A stretch of 64,000 bases of DNA from JANMAT01 sp031359995 (GCA_031359995.1 JANMAT010000038.1:1-64000), one strand, 5' to 3'. Positions 43,710-52,213 are shown, counted from the first letter of the stretch. The notes: generated by a model not told the origin, from the letters alone. Numbers and translations are program-made.

Positions 43710-46700
43710 TCAGCTGGTGTGCTCTTGCGCCCCGGACGCGCCGATCCCACCGACGAGCAGTGCCGCTCGCCTGAGGTCAGCGGTGTCGAGCCCCTCGGCG
43801 AAGCCCTGGTACAGGTCCGCGATCGATGCGAGGACCGGCGACCGCCCGCTGCTTGCTTCGAGCAGATGGGCCAGGCTCATCGCCGCCCGCAGCTCGAGCG
43901 AGCGAGCCCCCTGCTCGTGGGCGACGGCCACGGCCTGCCGCAGGCTCCGCTCGGCCCGGGCCGGGTCGCGCCCGGCGAGGAGCTCACCGCCGAGGCGGTG
44001 CAGTTCGGCTTCCCACGCCCGCTCGCCCGTCTCGCCGACCTCGGCCCAACCGGCGGCGATCGCCTCGAGCCCTTCGTCGATGAGGTCCAGCCGCAGGCAG
44101 GCATCGGCGAGCATGGTCAGGAAGTAGGTCAGGCCCACGCGCACGCCGATGCCGCGGTACGTGTTCACGCCGAGGCGTAACCGCTCGACGGCGTCGCGGT
44201 TGCCGGCCGCCGCGTCGAGCCAGGCCAGCGTCATGCCGCTGCCGAGCTCACCGAACGGGAAGCCGTACTCGGACGACAGCCTCGCCTCCTCCTCCGACCA
44301 CGCCCGGGTCCTGGCCAGGTCGCCGGCCAGGTAGCCGACGAAGCTGGCCCAGTGCAGGCTCTGGACGCGGGCGAACGGGTGCCCGATGCTCGCCGCCAGG
44401 TCGATCCCCTGCTCGCTGCGCCGCACGGCCTGCTCCGCGAAGCCGAGGTGCCACAGCGCGATCGCCAGGTAGCCGAGCGACATGACACCGGCGTGGTGCC
44501 CGGTGGGCGACACGTTCTGCGTCCCGACCTGGCTGATGAAGAAGTCAGCGCCTTTCTCCAGTTCGTGACGTGCGGCGGTGATGTCGCCCAGGTAGAAGAG
44601 GCTGGTGCCCACGCCGAACTGCGCCTCGGCGAGCAGCTCGGGTCGGGATTCGGCCAGCTGTTGGATCTGCCGTCCCTTCTCCAGCGCTTCGGGGTACTGA
44701 CCCCGCGCCTGGCGGAACGCGCCCAGCCCCCACAACACCCAGAACAGCTCGGGTGCGTCGCCGATCTCCTCGCACAGCTCCAGCGCTCGCGTGTACGCCC
44801 GCTCCGTGTCGGCGGAGCCGTACCCCCGGGACGCGTTGAGCGCCGGGCCGAGGCTCATGACCAGCGCCAGCTCCATCTGCTGGCGAACCCGGTCATCGGG
44901 CAACGCCGCGACCTCGGCGAGGCCCCTCGTGAAGTGGGCGATCGCCTCGGCGTTGGCCGAGCGGTCGATCGCCTGCTGGCCCGCTCGGAGCCAGTGCGTG
45001 GCCGCCTGGTCGTGCAGGCCGGCCTCGCTGTAGTGGTGGGCCACGAACTCGGGCTGCTCCACGAGCACGTCCCAGCCGTGGTCCACGGCGATCTCGGCGA
45101 TCCGCGCGTGGTGGTCGCGCCGGGCCCGTTTCAACAGCGACTGGTAGGCCGCGTCCCGGATCAGCGCGTGCCGGAACGCATAGTGGGCCACGGGCGGCGA
45201 GCCGGTCTGCACGAGCAGCTCTGCGGCGACGAGCGCACCCAGGGATCGTTCGAGCAGGGCGTCGTCGAGCAGTCCGAAGCTGGCCAGCATCATCCAGTCG
45301 AACTCCCGCCCGAGCACCGAGGCGAGTTGGACCACGGCCTTGGCTTCGCCGAGTCGATCGAGCCTCGTGCGCAGCGAGCTCTCCAACGTGGACGGGATGG
45401 ACAGGGCGGTGGCGACGCCGTCGGGTTCCCCCGAACCGCGTGGCGCGAACTCGGCCGACTCGAGCACCATCCGCGTCAGCTCCTCGACGAACAGCGGCAC
45501 GCCATCGGCTCGTTCGACGATCCGGTCGATGACGGCGGGGCGCATGACCTCGGCGCCGGCGACGCCGGTGACGAGGTCCCGTACGTCGGCCGCACCCAAC
45601 GGGCCGAGCGACAGCACCGTCACGTTGGCGGCGGTCGACGGCGAAGGCACGAACGTGGGGCGGTAGCTGAGCAATACCAGCACGCGCTCCTCGGCGATGG
45701 CGCCGGTCACCATGTCCAGGAGCTCCAAAGTCGATGGATCGACCCAGTGCAGGTCCTCGATCGTGATGACCAGCGGCGCCGTGCGGGACTGGTGGAGCAG
45801 CAGCGCCGTCAGGGTCTCCATCGTGCGGCGACGCTGGAGCTCGGGGCTGAACATCGGGGCGGCGTCGCCGTCGGGCTCCAGCGACAGCAGCGACGCCAGC
45901 AGGTGGACGGCCCACGGCTCGTCGAAGCCGACGAGCGCCTGCTCGAGCTGGCGGAGGCGGTCGACCCGGGAATCGCGAGCCACGAGCCCGAAGAGGCTGC
46001 GGAGCACTTCGAGCACCGGGTAGAACGCCGTGTTCCGGGTTTGTTCGGTGCACCGACCGGTCAGCCACACGCCGTCGGCGGCCTCGGCGTCCTGCTGGAC
46101 GGCGTACAGCAGCCGGGACTTGCCGATGCCTCCGTCGCCGCTCAACCGCACGACCTGGCCGGCACCGGCCCGAGCCCGCCGATACCGGTCGCGGAGCGAT
46201 TCGAGCTCGTCGGCGCGGCCGACGAGCGGCCGGAGCCCCTTGTGGATCGCGAACTCGAACGGCGTGCGGATGTTGCTCGCTTCCAACGGCCGATACGCCC
46301 GCACCGGTGCCGCGATGCCCTTGAGCGTGAACTCGCCCATGTCCTGCCACCGGAAGTACCCCTCCGCGAGGTGCTGGCTGTCGGCGCTGACGACGACGGA
46401 GTCGGGCACCGCGATGTCCTGGAGCCGCGCCGCGATGTTCGGGGTGCTACCGACCACGACGAACTCGCCCGTACCCGGCTCGAGCATGCCCGCGACGACC
46501 GGCCCGGTGTGGATGCCGATCCTCGTTTGGAGCAACGTCCCCTGGTAGCCGATTCCGGCGTTCAGACCCTCCATCGACTGCACGATCTCGAGCGCGGCGC
46601 GCACCGAGCGCTGGACGTCGTCGTCGTGGGCGATGGGATACCCGAAGAAGACGAGGACGCCGTCGCCGAGGTACTTCGCCACGTGGCCCTCGTGTCGTTC

Positions 46701-46871
46701 GACGATCTCCCGGCAGGCCGACTGGTAGGTGGTCACGACCTCGAGCAGCTCCTCCGGGTCGAGCCGCTCCGACATCGCGGTCGATCCCACGAGATCACAG
46801 AACATGACCGTGACGGCTCGCCGATCGGGCACAGTCGGTTCCGGTCGCTCCGCTGCTTGCCCCGAGGCCAC
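43710..46871 (-). CDS. Class III cyclase / STAND ATPase / TPR regulator
   Basis: 1053 residues from GTG 46871. Residues 18-195: an adenylate/guanylate cyclase domain with metal Asp residues D26 and D70 (MFCDLVGST; KYLGDG) and the transition-state pair N145/R149 (STPNIAARL), so catalytically competent. Residues 215-500: a STAND-type ATPase (PLVGRADELE, Walker A GDGGIGKS, Walker B LVITIEDLHWVD). The last 500 residues are TPR-like helical repeats. Such proteins combine second-messenger output with ligand sensing and control. It ends 28 bp before the peptide gene on the same strand and diverges from the FAD oxidase, so it likely governs the cluster. Confidence 0.88.
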   Translation of the reverse strand: MASGQAAERPEPTVPDRRAVTVMFCDLVGSTAMSERLDPEELLEVVTTYQSACREIVERHEGHVAKYLGDGVLVFFGYPIAHDDDVQRSVRAALEIVQSMEGLNAGIGYQGTLLQTRIGIHTGPVVAGMLEPGTGEFVVVGSTPNIAARLQDIAVPDSVVVSADSQHLAEGYFRWQDMGEFTLKGIAAPVRAYRPLEASNIRTPFEFAIHKGLRPLVGRADELESLRDRYRRARAGAGQVVRLSGDGGIGKSRLLYAVQQDAEAADGVWLTGRCTEQTRNTAFYPVLEVLRSLFGLVARDSRVDRLRQLEQALVGFDEPWAVHLLASLLSLEPDGDAAPMFSPELQRRRTMETLTALLLHQSRTAPLVITIEDLHWVDPSTLELLDMVTGAIAEERVLVLLSYRPTFVPSPSTAANVTVLSLGPLGAADVRDLVTGVAGAEVMRPAVIDRIVERADGVPLFVEELTRMVLESAEFAPRGSGEPDGVATALSIPSTLESSLRTRLDRLGEAKAVVQLASVLGREFDWMMLASFGLLDDALLERSLGALVAAELLVQTGSPPVAHYAFRHALIRDAAYQSLLKRARRDHHARIAEIAVDHGWDVLVEQPEFVAHHYSEAGLHDQAATHWLRAGQQAIDRSANAEAIAHFTRGLAEVAALPDDRVRQQMELALVMSLGPALNASRGYGSADTERAYTRALELCEEIGDAPELFWVLWGLGAFRQARGQYPEALEKGRQIQQLAESRPELLAEAQFGVGTSLFYLGDITAARHELEKGADFFISQVGTQNVSPTGHHAGVMSLGYLAIALWHLGFAEQAVRRSEQGIDLAASIGHPFARVQSLHWASFVGYLAGDLARTRAWSEEEARLSSEYGFPFGELGSGMTLAWLDAAAGNRDAVERLRLGVNTYRGIGVRVGLTYFLTMLADACLRLDLIDEGLEAIAAGWAEVGETGERAWEAELHRLGGELLAGRDPARAERSLRQAVAVAHEQGARSLELRAAMSLAHLLEASSGRSPVLASIADLYQGFAEGLDTADLRRAALLVGGIGASGAQEHTS

Positions 46872-46991
46872 CCAACCGCCCTTTCACACGCTTGCGGCAA
46901 CGCTACACCAGGCCGTCGCGGACTCTCCGCGAGGGTGGACCCGCACCTAGTCTGAGGGTGTCGGCGGTGGCGAGGGGAAGGGGGAAGGCAC
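46872..46991. promoter_or_regulatory. Divergent promoter region, regulator / FAD oxidase
   Basis: 120 bp separate the two start codons. A TAGTCT hexamer (46949-46954) could be the forward -10, and TAGCGT (46905-46900 region, reverse strand) the reverse one. A purine-rich ribosome binding site (GGGGAAGG) precedes the GTG at 46992. No operator is obvious. Confidence 0.35.
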
Positions 46992-48503
46992 GTGAGGCGC
47001 AGCCCGCAACAGCGGACGAACCTGCAGCGGAGTGCGACCTTCGGTGCACTGTCACTGCCGTACGACAACCGGTTCCGGCCGGACGAGGCCGCCACCCTTC
47101 AAACGGCGATCGTCGGGTCCGTGGTCGTCGCGTCCGACCCGCACTACGACCGCCGCCGCCTCGGGTTCTTCCGCGCCGAGGAGTCGCTGCCCCAGATGAT
47201 CTGCTACTGCGAGGTGCCGCGGGACGTGCAGCTGTGCTTGGCGTTCGCGGCAGACCATGGGCTCACGCCGGTCTGTCGCTCCGGCGGCCACAGCACCGCC
47301 GGCTTCTCGGTCAACGACCAGATGGTGATCGACGTGAGCCGCATCAGTTACGTCGTGGTGGACGAGGTCAACCGCACCGCCCGGATCGGCGCGGGTACCA
47401 ACTTCCAGAAGGTCGAGGCGGTGCTGAGCCCGTACGGTCTCCACGTGCCGGGGGGTGGATGCCTGTCGGTCGCGGTCGCCGGCTACATGCAGGGAGGGGG
47501 ATACAGCTTCACGTCACAGATGTTCGGGATGAACTGCGACAACGTGGTCGGGTGCGTCGTCGCCACCGCGGCCGGCGACATCGTGACGGCCGACGAGGAC
47601 ACGAACGTCGAGCTGTTCTGGGCGCTTCGCGGTGGTACCGGCAACAACTTCGGGGTCCTGCTGGAGATCACCTACCGCCTGCACGAGCTCGGCGAACTGC
47701 GCGGCTTCGGCCTGCGCTGGCCGCTCGACACCGAAGCCGACCGCCGGCTGGCCAGCGAGGCGCTCGCCGTCTGGCAAGCCCACTGCACGGGAGCGTCGGC
47801 CGCGCCCGACATGGGCACCCAGGTGTTCATCGTCGACGTGGCGCGGCCACCGTCGGGTGCGCTGCGGCCGGAGCTGTTGATCCGCGGGATGCACCGAGGC
47901 GACGAGGCCGCGGCCACCGCGGCTCTGGCGCCGCTCGTCGCTCTCTGCCCCGACGGAGGGGCCCACGACGTCTGGGTCGCAGGGACGTACGAGACGCTCA
48001 ACGACCACCTGATGAGCTACCCGACCGAGATCCCCGACGTGCCTCCGACGATCCGCGCCGCGATCGAATCGAGGATCGTGGCGGACCGCCTCACGACCCG
48101 CGACTGGCTTGGACTGCTCGATTCGTTCGCGAGGGCAGAGCCGGCCAGCACCATGATCGTGGCCGAGGGCTACGGCGGAGCGATCAACCGCCCCGCGCCC
48201 GACGACACCGCCTTCGTGCACCGTCGCGCCTCGATGGACGTCTTCATGTGGGCCTTCTGGATGTACGACGACGGGCGTGAACGAGCCGAACGGCACCTCG
48301 ACGAGTTCCGAGCACTGATGGAACCGCTGTCCAACGGGCACGCGAACCAGAACTACCCGAACCGACGCACCCCCGCCCACGCCTACCCGCAGCTCTACTG
48401 GGGGGACAACTATCCCCGGCTGCAAGCGGTGAAGGCCAGGTACGACCCGACGACCCTGTTCGCGTTCCCGCACATGGTGCACCCGCCACAACCGGCCCGC
48501 TGA
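46992..48503 (+). CDS. BBE-type FAD-linked oxidase, bicovalent flavin
   Basis: 503 residues from GTG 46992. The FAD domain shows CRSGGHSTAGFS (H100, the 8-alpha histidyl link) and GGGCLSVAVAGYMQGGG (C157, the 6-S-cysteinyl link), so flavin attachment is probably double. The berberine-bridge C-terminal domain has NQNYPN, YWGDNYPRLQAVKARYDP and FAFPHMV. These oxidases act on sugars, alcohols, amines and natural products. Divergent position from the cluster regulator suggests a tailoring role in the peptide pathway, but it could be an unrelated neighbour. Confidence 0.85.
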   Translation: MRRSPQQRTNLQRSATFGALSLPYDNRFRPDEAATLQTAIVGSVVVASDPHYDRRRLGFFRAEESLPQMICYCEVPRDVQLCLAFAADHGLTPVCRSGGHSTAGFSVNDQMVIDVSRISYVVVDEVNRTARIGAGTNFQKVEAVLSPYGLHVPGGGCLSVAVAGYMQGGGYSFTSQMFGMNCDNVVGCVVATAAGDIVTADEDTNVELFWALRGGTGNNFGVLLEITYRLHELGELRGFGLRWPLDTEADRRLASEALAVWQAHCTGASAAPDMGTQVFIVDVARPPSGALRPELLIRGMHRGDEAAATAALAPLVALCPDGGAHDVWVAGTYETLNDHLMSYPTEIPDVPPTIRAAIESRIVADRLTTRDWLGLLDSFARAEPASTMIVAEGYGGAINRPAPDDTAFVHRRASMDVFMWAFWMYDDGRERAERHLDEFRALMEPLSNGHANQNYPNRRTPAHAYPQLYWGDNYPRLQAVKARYDPTTLFAFPHMVHPPQPAR

Positions 48504-48912
48504 TCCCGCGACCGGGCCCGGTGCGGCGGGTGTGCCGCACCGCTTCCCGGCCCCACGTTGGCGCGACGTCGCCGTCGTTGCGGCCGGCGCCACCTCCCGC
48601 CTACGCAGGGCCCAGGGACACCTCACGGCGCTCTGGCGTCAGCGCGTCGAGCAACCGACGGTGCAAGGCGCGCCGCGTGGTCGACGGGGAGGCCGTGGAC
48701 GGCCACCAGGTTGTCCCACGTGCCGAACAGGACCGCGGTGTGGGCATCGGCCACGGCGTTGCGGCGCAGGTCGGCCGGCAAGACCGTCAGTTCCGGAGCG
48801 AACACGATCCCGATCGCGTCGACGCCCGCTCGCCGGTTCTCGGCCACGATCTCGGCGAAGTACGGGTCGGTGTAGGCGCCGGGCCTTGCTTCGCAGTGAA
48901 CAGGCTGGTGCT
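48504..48912. other. Intergenic stretch with a probable gene fragment
   Basis: No intact gene is seen on either strand. The reverse strand holds the fragment listed next; the remainder shows only noncoding-style frames. Confidence 0.35.
48623..48847 (-). pseudogene. Truncated reading frame, protein-like C-terminus
   Basis: The reverse strand encodes DAIGIVFAPELTVLPADLRR and AVLFGTWDNLVAVHGLP, which reads like real protein, but it lacks a start context and fades upstream into the antitoxin gene (48913). It is best explained as the 3' part of a gene disrupted by insertion of the toxin-antitoxin module. I do not recognise the family. Confidence 0.3.
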
Positions 48913-49092
48913 GTGAACGAGCCTGTGCACCAGCCCGACGACCCCGATGTCGCCGCCGCCGCGTTCCGGGCCGACGCCGATCGCGAAGCGCTCCTCGCGT
49001 CCACTGCGCCGTACGACGGCCCCGACGCCTTCGTGATCGACGACCTCACCGACGACGAGTGGAATCGCTTCGTCGCCGCCCTCGACGCGTGA
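48913..49092 (+). CDS. Antitoxin, copy 1 of a PIN toxin-antitoxin module
   Basis: 59 residues from GTG: MNEPVHQPDDPDVAAAAFRA, then a segment identical in plan to copy 2 at 49618, ending FVIDDLTDDEWNRFVAALDA. The acidic C-terminus is a plausible toxin-binding tail. The toxin gene overlaps its stop by 4 nt but is broken, so this antitoxin may be orphaned or may act on copy 2. Confidence 0.6.
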   Translation: MNEPVHQPDDPDVAAAAFRADADREALLASTAPYDGPDAFVIDDLTDDEWNRFVAALDA

Positions 49093-49330
49093 ACGAACAC
49101 CCCAACGCGATCTGCGTGGACACCGGCGTCGTCACGGCCACCCTTTGCGCCCGATCCGCGCTCGAGCCCCGCTACCGCCGCCACATCACCGGCCGCCGCC
49201 TGGTCATCGTCACCAGGTCGTCGACGCCCGCCTCGGTGCGTTGCGGGCCGGCTGGGGCGACCGGCGGCAGATCGAGCACGTGGTCCGCCTGCCGTGTGAA
49301 CCCAGCCCGGACACCACCTCTGACGACGGC
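49089..49330 (+). pseudogene. Frameshifted PIN-domain toxin, copy 1
   Basis: The first 44 codons (MNEHPNAICVDTGVVTATL through RRHITGRRLVIV) align with the intact toxin at 49794, then a one-base deletion near 49212 throws the frame; the remaining homology (RAGWGDRR...) continues in another frame to about 49330 and the catalytic C-terminal half is missing. It ends about 50 bp before a tRNA-derived repeat. Confidence 0.6.
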
Positions 49331-49382
49331 AGACAGGGTCCCGGGGCGACGATGACGGTCACCGCTTGCCACGTCTTCCCTC

Positions 49383-49429
49383 ATGGTGGGCCAGGTGGGG
49401 ATCGAACCCACGACCAAAGGACTTTGAGT
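49383..49429. repeat. tRNA 3'-end duplicate, probable attachment-site remnant (left)
   Basis: 38 bp (49383-49420) are identical to the 3' half of the CAT-anticodon tRNA at 51962-51999, with two mismatches in the next nine bases. The 5' half of a tRNA is not present. Such duplication is what integration into a tRNA gene leaves behind. The enclosed segment, 2579 bp, has no integrase. Confidence 0.7.
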
Positions 49430-49511
49430 CGCCTCCCGACCGTCCGGGCGGTGCCGCCCTGTGCCGTCTGATCAGGGAAATCGCCGATCGCCAGTCCGTC
49501 GAGTGCGGTCC

Positions 49512-49527
49512 TGTACCGTCCAGTGCC
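49512..49527 (+). repeat. Arm-type-like site shared with the tRNA-Asn element
   Basis: TGTACCGTCCAGTGCC resembles CGTACCATCCAATGCC (60289) and TGTACCAGCCGGTGTC (60351); the 17 bases TCGCCAGTCCGTCGAGT at 49488 are identical to those at 60327. The common flank suggests both islands used related integrases. Confidence 0.45.
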
Positions 49528-49617
49528 GCCGAGAAACTTGGATGGAGTCTTGGATGGCCGGCGACGACGAGCATCTGCCCGGCCCATCCCAGTTGCCTCG
49601 CTGGGTAGGCTGAAGCC

Positions 49618-49797
49618 GTGAACGATCCCGTACGCCAGCCCGACGACCTCGAGGTCGCTGCCGCCGCGTTCTGGGTCGACGCCGATCTCGAAGCGCTGCT
49701 CGCTTCCACGCCGCCCTACAACGGCCCCGAGTCCTTCGTGATCGACGACCTCACCGGCGACGAGTGGAACCGCTTCGTCGCCGCCCTCGACGCGTGA
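49618..49797 (+). CDS. Antitoxin, copy 2
   Basis: 59 residues from GTG: MNDPVRQPDDLEVAAAAFWV, ending TGDEWNRFVAALDA. Close paralogue of the copy at 48913. Its stop overlaps the toxin start (GTGA), as in VapBC-like operons. No clear DNA-binding fold is visible by eye, which is unusual for an antitoxin of this size. Confidence 0.65.
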   Translation: MNDPVRQPDDLEVAAAAFWVDADLEALLASTPPYNGPESFVIDDLTGDEWNRFVAALDA

Positions 49798-50219
49798 ACG
49801 AACGACCCAACGCGATCTGCGTCGACACCGGCGTTCTCACCGCCAGTCTGCGCGCCGGATCCGCACTCGAAGCCCGCTACCGGCGCCACCTCACCGGTCG
49901 CCGCCTCGTGATCGCCAGCCAGGTCGTCGCCGAAGCACGGTTCGGCGCGTTACGAGCCGGCTGGGGCGACCGACGCATCGAGGAACTCGAACGTCTGCTG
50001 CGCAGCACACTCGTCCTCACGCCCGACGACCTCACCGCCACCACGTTCGCTCGCCTTCGAGTCGCCTGCGAACGCATCGGCCACCCACTCCACCAGAAGA
50101 TCCACACCGGCGACCTCTGGATCGCCGCCACCGCGATCCGCCGAGACCTTCCACTCGTCTCCGACGACGCCGTCTACAACGGCTGCCCCGGTCTCAAGCT
50201 GCTACGTCAGCCCGCCTAG
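49794..50219 (+). CDS. PIN-domain ribonuclease toxin (VapC-like), copy 2
   Basis: 141 residues from GTG. PIN acidic residues are readable in ICVDTGVLTA, RAGWGDRRIEELE, THTGDLWIAATA-like (IHTGDLWIAATAI) and LVSDDAVYNG. VapC-type toxins cleave tRNA or rRNA when freed from antitoxin. The module lies inside the segment bounded by tRNA-derived repeats and probably stabilised that island. Confidence 0.75.
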   Translation: MNERPNAICVDTGVLTASLRAGSALEARYRRHLTGRRLVIASQVVAEARFGALRAGWGDRRIEELERLLRSTLVLTPDDLTATTFARLRVACERIGHPLHQKIHTGDLWIAATAIRRDLPLVSDDAVYNGCPGLKLLRQPA

Positions 50220-50717
50220 ATGATTGGTTCCAAGGGGTGTCAGTGGTCGTAGGCGATCAGTGATCGTGCGGGGCCGGTTCGGTTGCTGGTTTCGTTGTGC
50301 CAGATTGCTGTGGTGAGCGCGAGGCGCCGCGTACCGTCCTCACTTGGTTGGCTCGTCCAGACGCCAGATCGACCGATGACACGGGCGTCCGGCAGCGTGC
50401 AAAGAAGGGCTGTACATGTACCCAGCTCGCGCCCTGCTGACGTTGCGCCAGATGACGGTCGACTGTGGGCCCGCCAGAGCGAGCCGGCCGCGAACCTCGG
50501 TGCGCTCGCCACGAAGGTCGACGCCATCGACCAGAAGGTCGACGGCCGCTACGCGTCGATGATCGACGACGTGCACGCACTCAGGGTCGGGCGCTGGCGG
50601 ACCGGCTGCGGATCTTGCGGTACGCCGGTCAGCTTGCGGTCCTTGACCGGCCATTGACACCGCCACCGTCGACAACCTCACCGCCATCGCGGCCCAGGCT
50701 CGCGGCCGGCTGACCGG
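50220..50717. pseudogene. Decayed coding sequence
   Basis: A coherent reading can be followed only by changing frame: LGALATKVDAIDQKVDGRYA (about 50500), then ADRLRILRYAGQLAVLDRP, then TATVDNLTAIAAQARGRLTG (about 50660-50710). This suggests a gene broken by several frameshifts. The first 250 bp hold nothing I recognise. Confidence 0.4.
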
Positions 50718-51449
50718 TCACGGCGACGCGGGCGCGGCCGCTGGCGGCGGGCTATCGGGGATGTACGACACCGACAGGAAGCGAATCTGGTCCGGCGCGA
50801 GAACCAACCGTTGGGACCCGAGGTCCACAAGGTCGGGCTCACCTGGGCGTCGAAGTAGCAGCGGGGGGCCCAGAACAATCGCCCGCGCCGGGTGCTCCTC
50901 GACCTCCGGGTTGTGGCTGACATGGCGGCCCTGCACCCATGTGCCGTCCGTGAGCTCGACACCGACGTGCGGCCACGCGTCCTTCACCTTGTCGACCACG
51001 AAGACCTTCTGCCACGCGGACGCCGGTTCGACCACCGGGACCTCCGTCACCTTCAACGAGCGGGCAACCAGTGGCAACCGGCTGGCCGACCGCTGCACCT
51101 GCGTGCGAACCCAGCTGGCCGGCTTCGCGACCTCCGCAGCGGCACCGCACGAGAATGCGAGCAGGGCGACACCCCAGCCGGCGACACTCCGCCATTCGCG
51201 CCGCGCGTAGCCGCCCGCGTCGTCCACCAGTCCTTGCATGGCCGGTCCGACGTTGAAGACGCGGTGGACGACGAAGAACAGCCCGAACGCGAGCACGTTG
51301 AACACCAGGCTCGTCATCACGACCGTGCCCGTCTCGCGCAGGACGGTCGTGCCGGCGGACGGTCTGATCGAGTCGCGGCGCGCGTGGTAGACGAAGCCAG
51401 GCGCGAGAAGCGCGACGGACAGGAGCAATCCGCTGAGGCTGGACGGCAC
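50718..51449 (-). CDS. DUF6338-like membrane protein
   Basis: 243 residues. Two or three N-terminal membrane helices (LSGLLLSVALLAPGFVY; VVMTSLVFNVLAFGLFFVV; VAGWGVALLAFSC) precede a cytoplasmic beta-rich region with VGVELTDGTWVQGRHVSHN and a final LVLAPDQIRFLSVSYIP. This matches the DUF6338 arrangement, whose function is unknown. It is 14 bp downstream of the small gene at 51464. Confidence 0.65.
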   Translation of the reverse strand: MPSSLSGLLLSVALLAPGFVYHARRDSIRPSAGTTVLRETGTVVMTSLVFNVLAFGLFFVVHRVFNVGPAMQGLVDDAGGYARREWRSVAGWGVALLAFSCGAAAEVAKPASWVRTQVQRSASRLPLVARSLKVTEVPVVEPASAWQKVFVVDKVKDAWPHVGVELTDGTWVQGRHVSHNPEVEEHPARAIVLGPPLLLRRPGEPDLVDLGSQRLVLAPDQIRFLSVSYIPDSPPPAAAPASP

Positions 51450-51463
51450 CGCGCGTCAGCCTG

Positions 51464-51634
51464 CTACGAGCCGCTGGCGGGCGGCTTCGCCGGCGGAGGG
51501 GGTGGGGGAGGCGGCGCCGCTTGGGCTACCGGTGCCGGCGCCGGCGTGCTCGACGTCTGCTGGCCCCTGTGCTCGGTGGCGCGAGCCACGAGCTCCATGC
51601 GGTAAACGTGGGCTGTGTTCTCGGTCTCCGCCAT
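51464..51634 (-). CDS. Small 56-residue protein upstream of DUF6338
   Basis: Starts MAETENTAHVYRMELVARA and ends in a proline tract (eight consecutive Pro) and KPPASGS. The N-terminal half could form a helix; the C-terminal half is a flexible Pro/Ala tail. It is followed closely by the DUF6338 gene, so a coupled pair is likely. No family recognised. Confidence 0.5.
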   Translation of the reverse strand: MAETENTAHVYRMELVARATEHRGQQTSSTPAPAPVAQAAPPPPPPPPAKPPASGS

Positions 51635-51964
51635 GGGCCATTGACAGGCCGCGCCGCTGGCGTCCGCGGATTGTCAAGCCCGAGCTCAAGCTCGCCTTCA
51701 AGAGTCCTTCCTTGCGAAGGGGGCCGCGGACGCGCACGTCACGAGGACCCGGCCGGGGCAGCGATGTGGCTTGCGACCTCGCTGGCGTGGCCGCGTCCAC
51801 ACGCACCCACACCCACCGCACGCAAGCTCCTCGTCGGCCTCGGCGGAGGGTCCGCCCACCAACGGACGGCGTCGAGGTGATCGGCGGAAGCGTGCCGTCA
51901 GGAGGTGCCGCTCAGCGGAACGCTTCGGAACGGGCGAAGTGGAGCGTCTTCCCAGCTCAGGTGG
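51635..51964. other. Intergenic stretch between small gene and tRNA
   Basis: TTGACA (51641) and TGTCAA (51672) form an inverted repeat close to the start of the small gene. Apart from this I see no gene or structure. Confidence 0.3.
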
Positions 51965-52008
51965 TGGGCCAGGTGGGGATCGAACCCACGACCAAAGGAT
52001 TATGAGTC
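51962..52008. repeat. Right copy of the tRNA-derived direct repeat
   Basis: Identical over 38 bp to 49383-49420 and contained in the tRNA gene. It is the presumed right attachment half of the decayed island. Confidence 0.65.
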
Positions 52009-52037
52009 CCGCGCTCTGACCACTGAGCTACTGGCCC
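51965..52037 (-). tRNA. tRNA with CAT anticodon (Ile2 or elongator Met)
   Basis: A 73-base cloverleaf on the reverse strand: acceptor GGGCCAG/CTGGCCC, D-arm AGCTCAGTGG, anticodon loop CTCATAA, T-arm GTGGGTTCGATCCCCAC. The G1-C72 pair argues against initiator tRNA. The loop and variable-arm sequence (TTGGTCG) resemble tRNA-Ile2, read with lysidine, more than tRNA-Met. One anticodon-stem pair (27-43) is a mismatch. Confidence 0.85.
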
Positions 52038-52213
52038 AACCGGCGGGCGACACTACCGCAGGGCCCGAACCTTCATCCCGGCTGCAGCCTGGGCCAAGGA
52101 CCGGCCAACGTCACTCCAGAGATGGGCAGGCTGCCTTCAGGGCGGCGGAGCCACGGCCGATGCTCTGGGCAATCCCCCCGATCGTGCTCCCGGCAGGAGG
52201 AGGCCACGCTGGC
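52038..52213. other. Intergenic
   Basis: No gene or clear signal seen in this short interval between the tRNA and the frameshifted secreted protein. Confidence 0.3.

Noticed and set aside
43682..43750. Longer forms of the peptide gene starting at 43702 or 43750
   Set aside because: They overlap or crowd the regulator stop and lack a ribosome binding site; AGGAG lies 6 nt before GTG 43681.
44352..46955. An 867-codon forward frame opposite the cyclase-ATPase gene
   Set aside because: Composition is His/Arg/Gln-rich antisense; the reverse strand has complete cyclase and Walker motifs.
49383..49429. A second functional tRNA
   Set aside because: Only the 3' half is present; the 5' side has no D-arm or acceptor strand, so it is an attachment remnant.
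51965..52037. Initiator tRNA-Met
   Set aside because: It has a paired G1-C72 and lacks the three consecutive G-C pairs next to the anticodon loop at positions 29-31/39-41, so elongator Met or Ile2 fits better.
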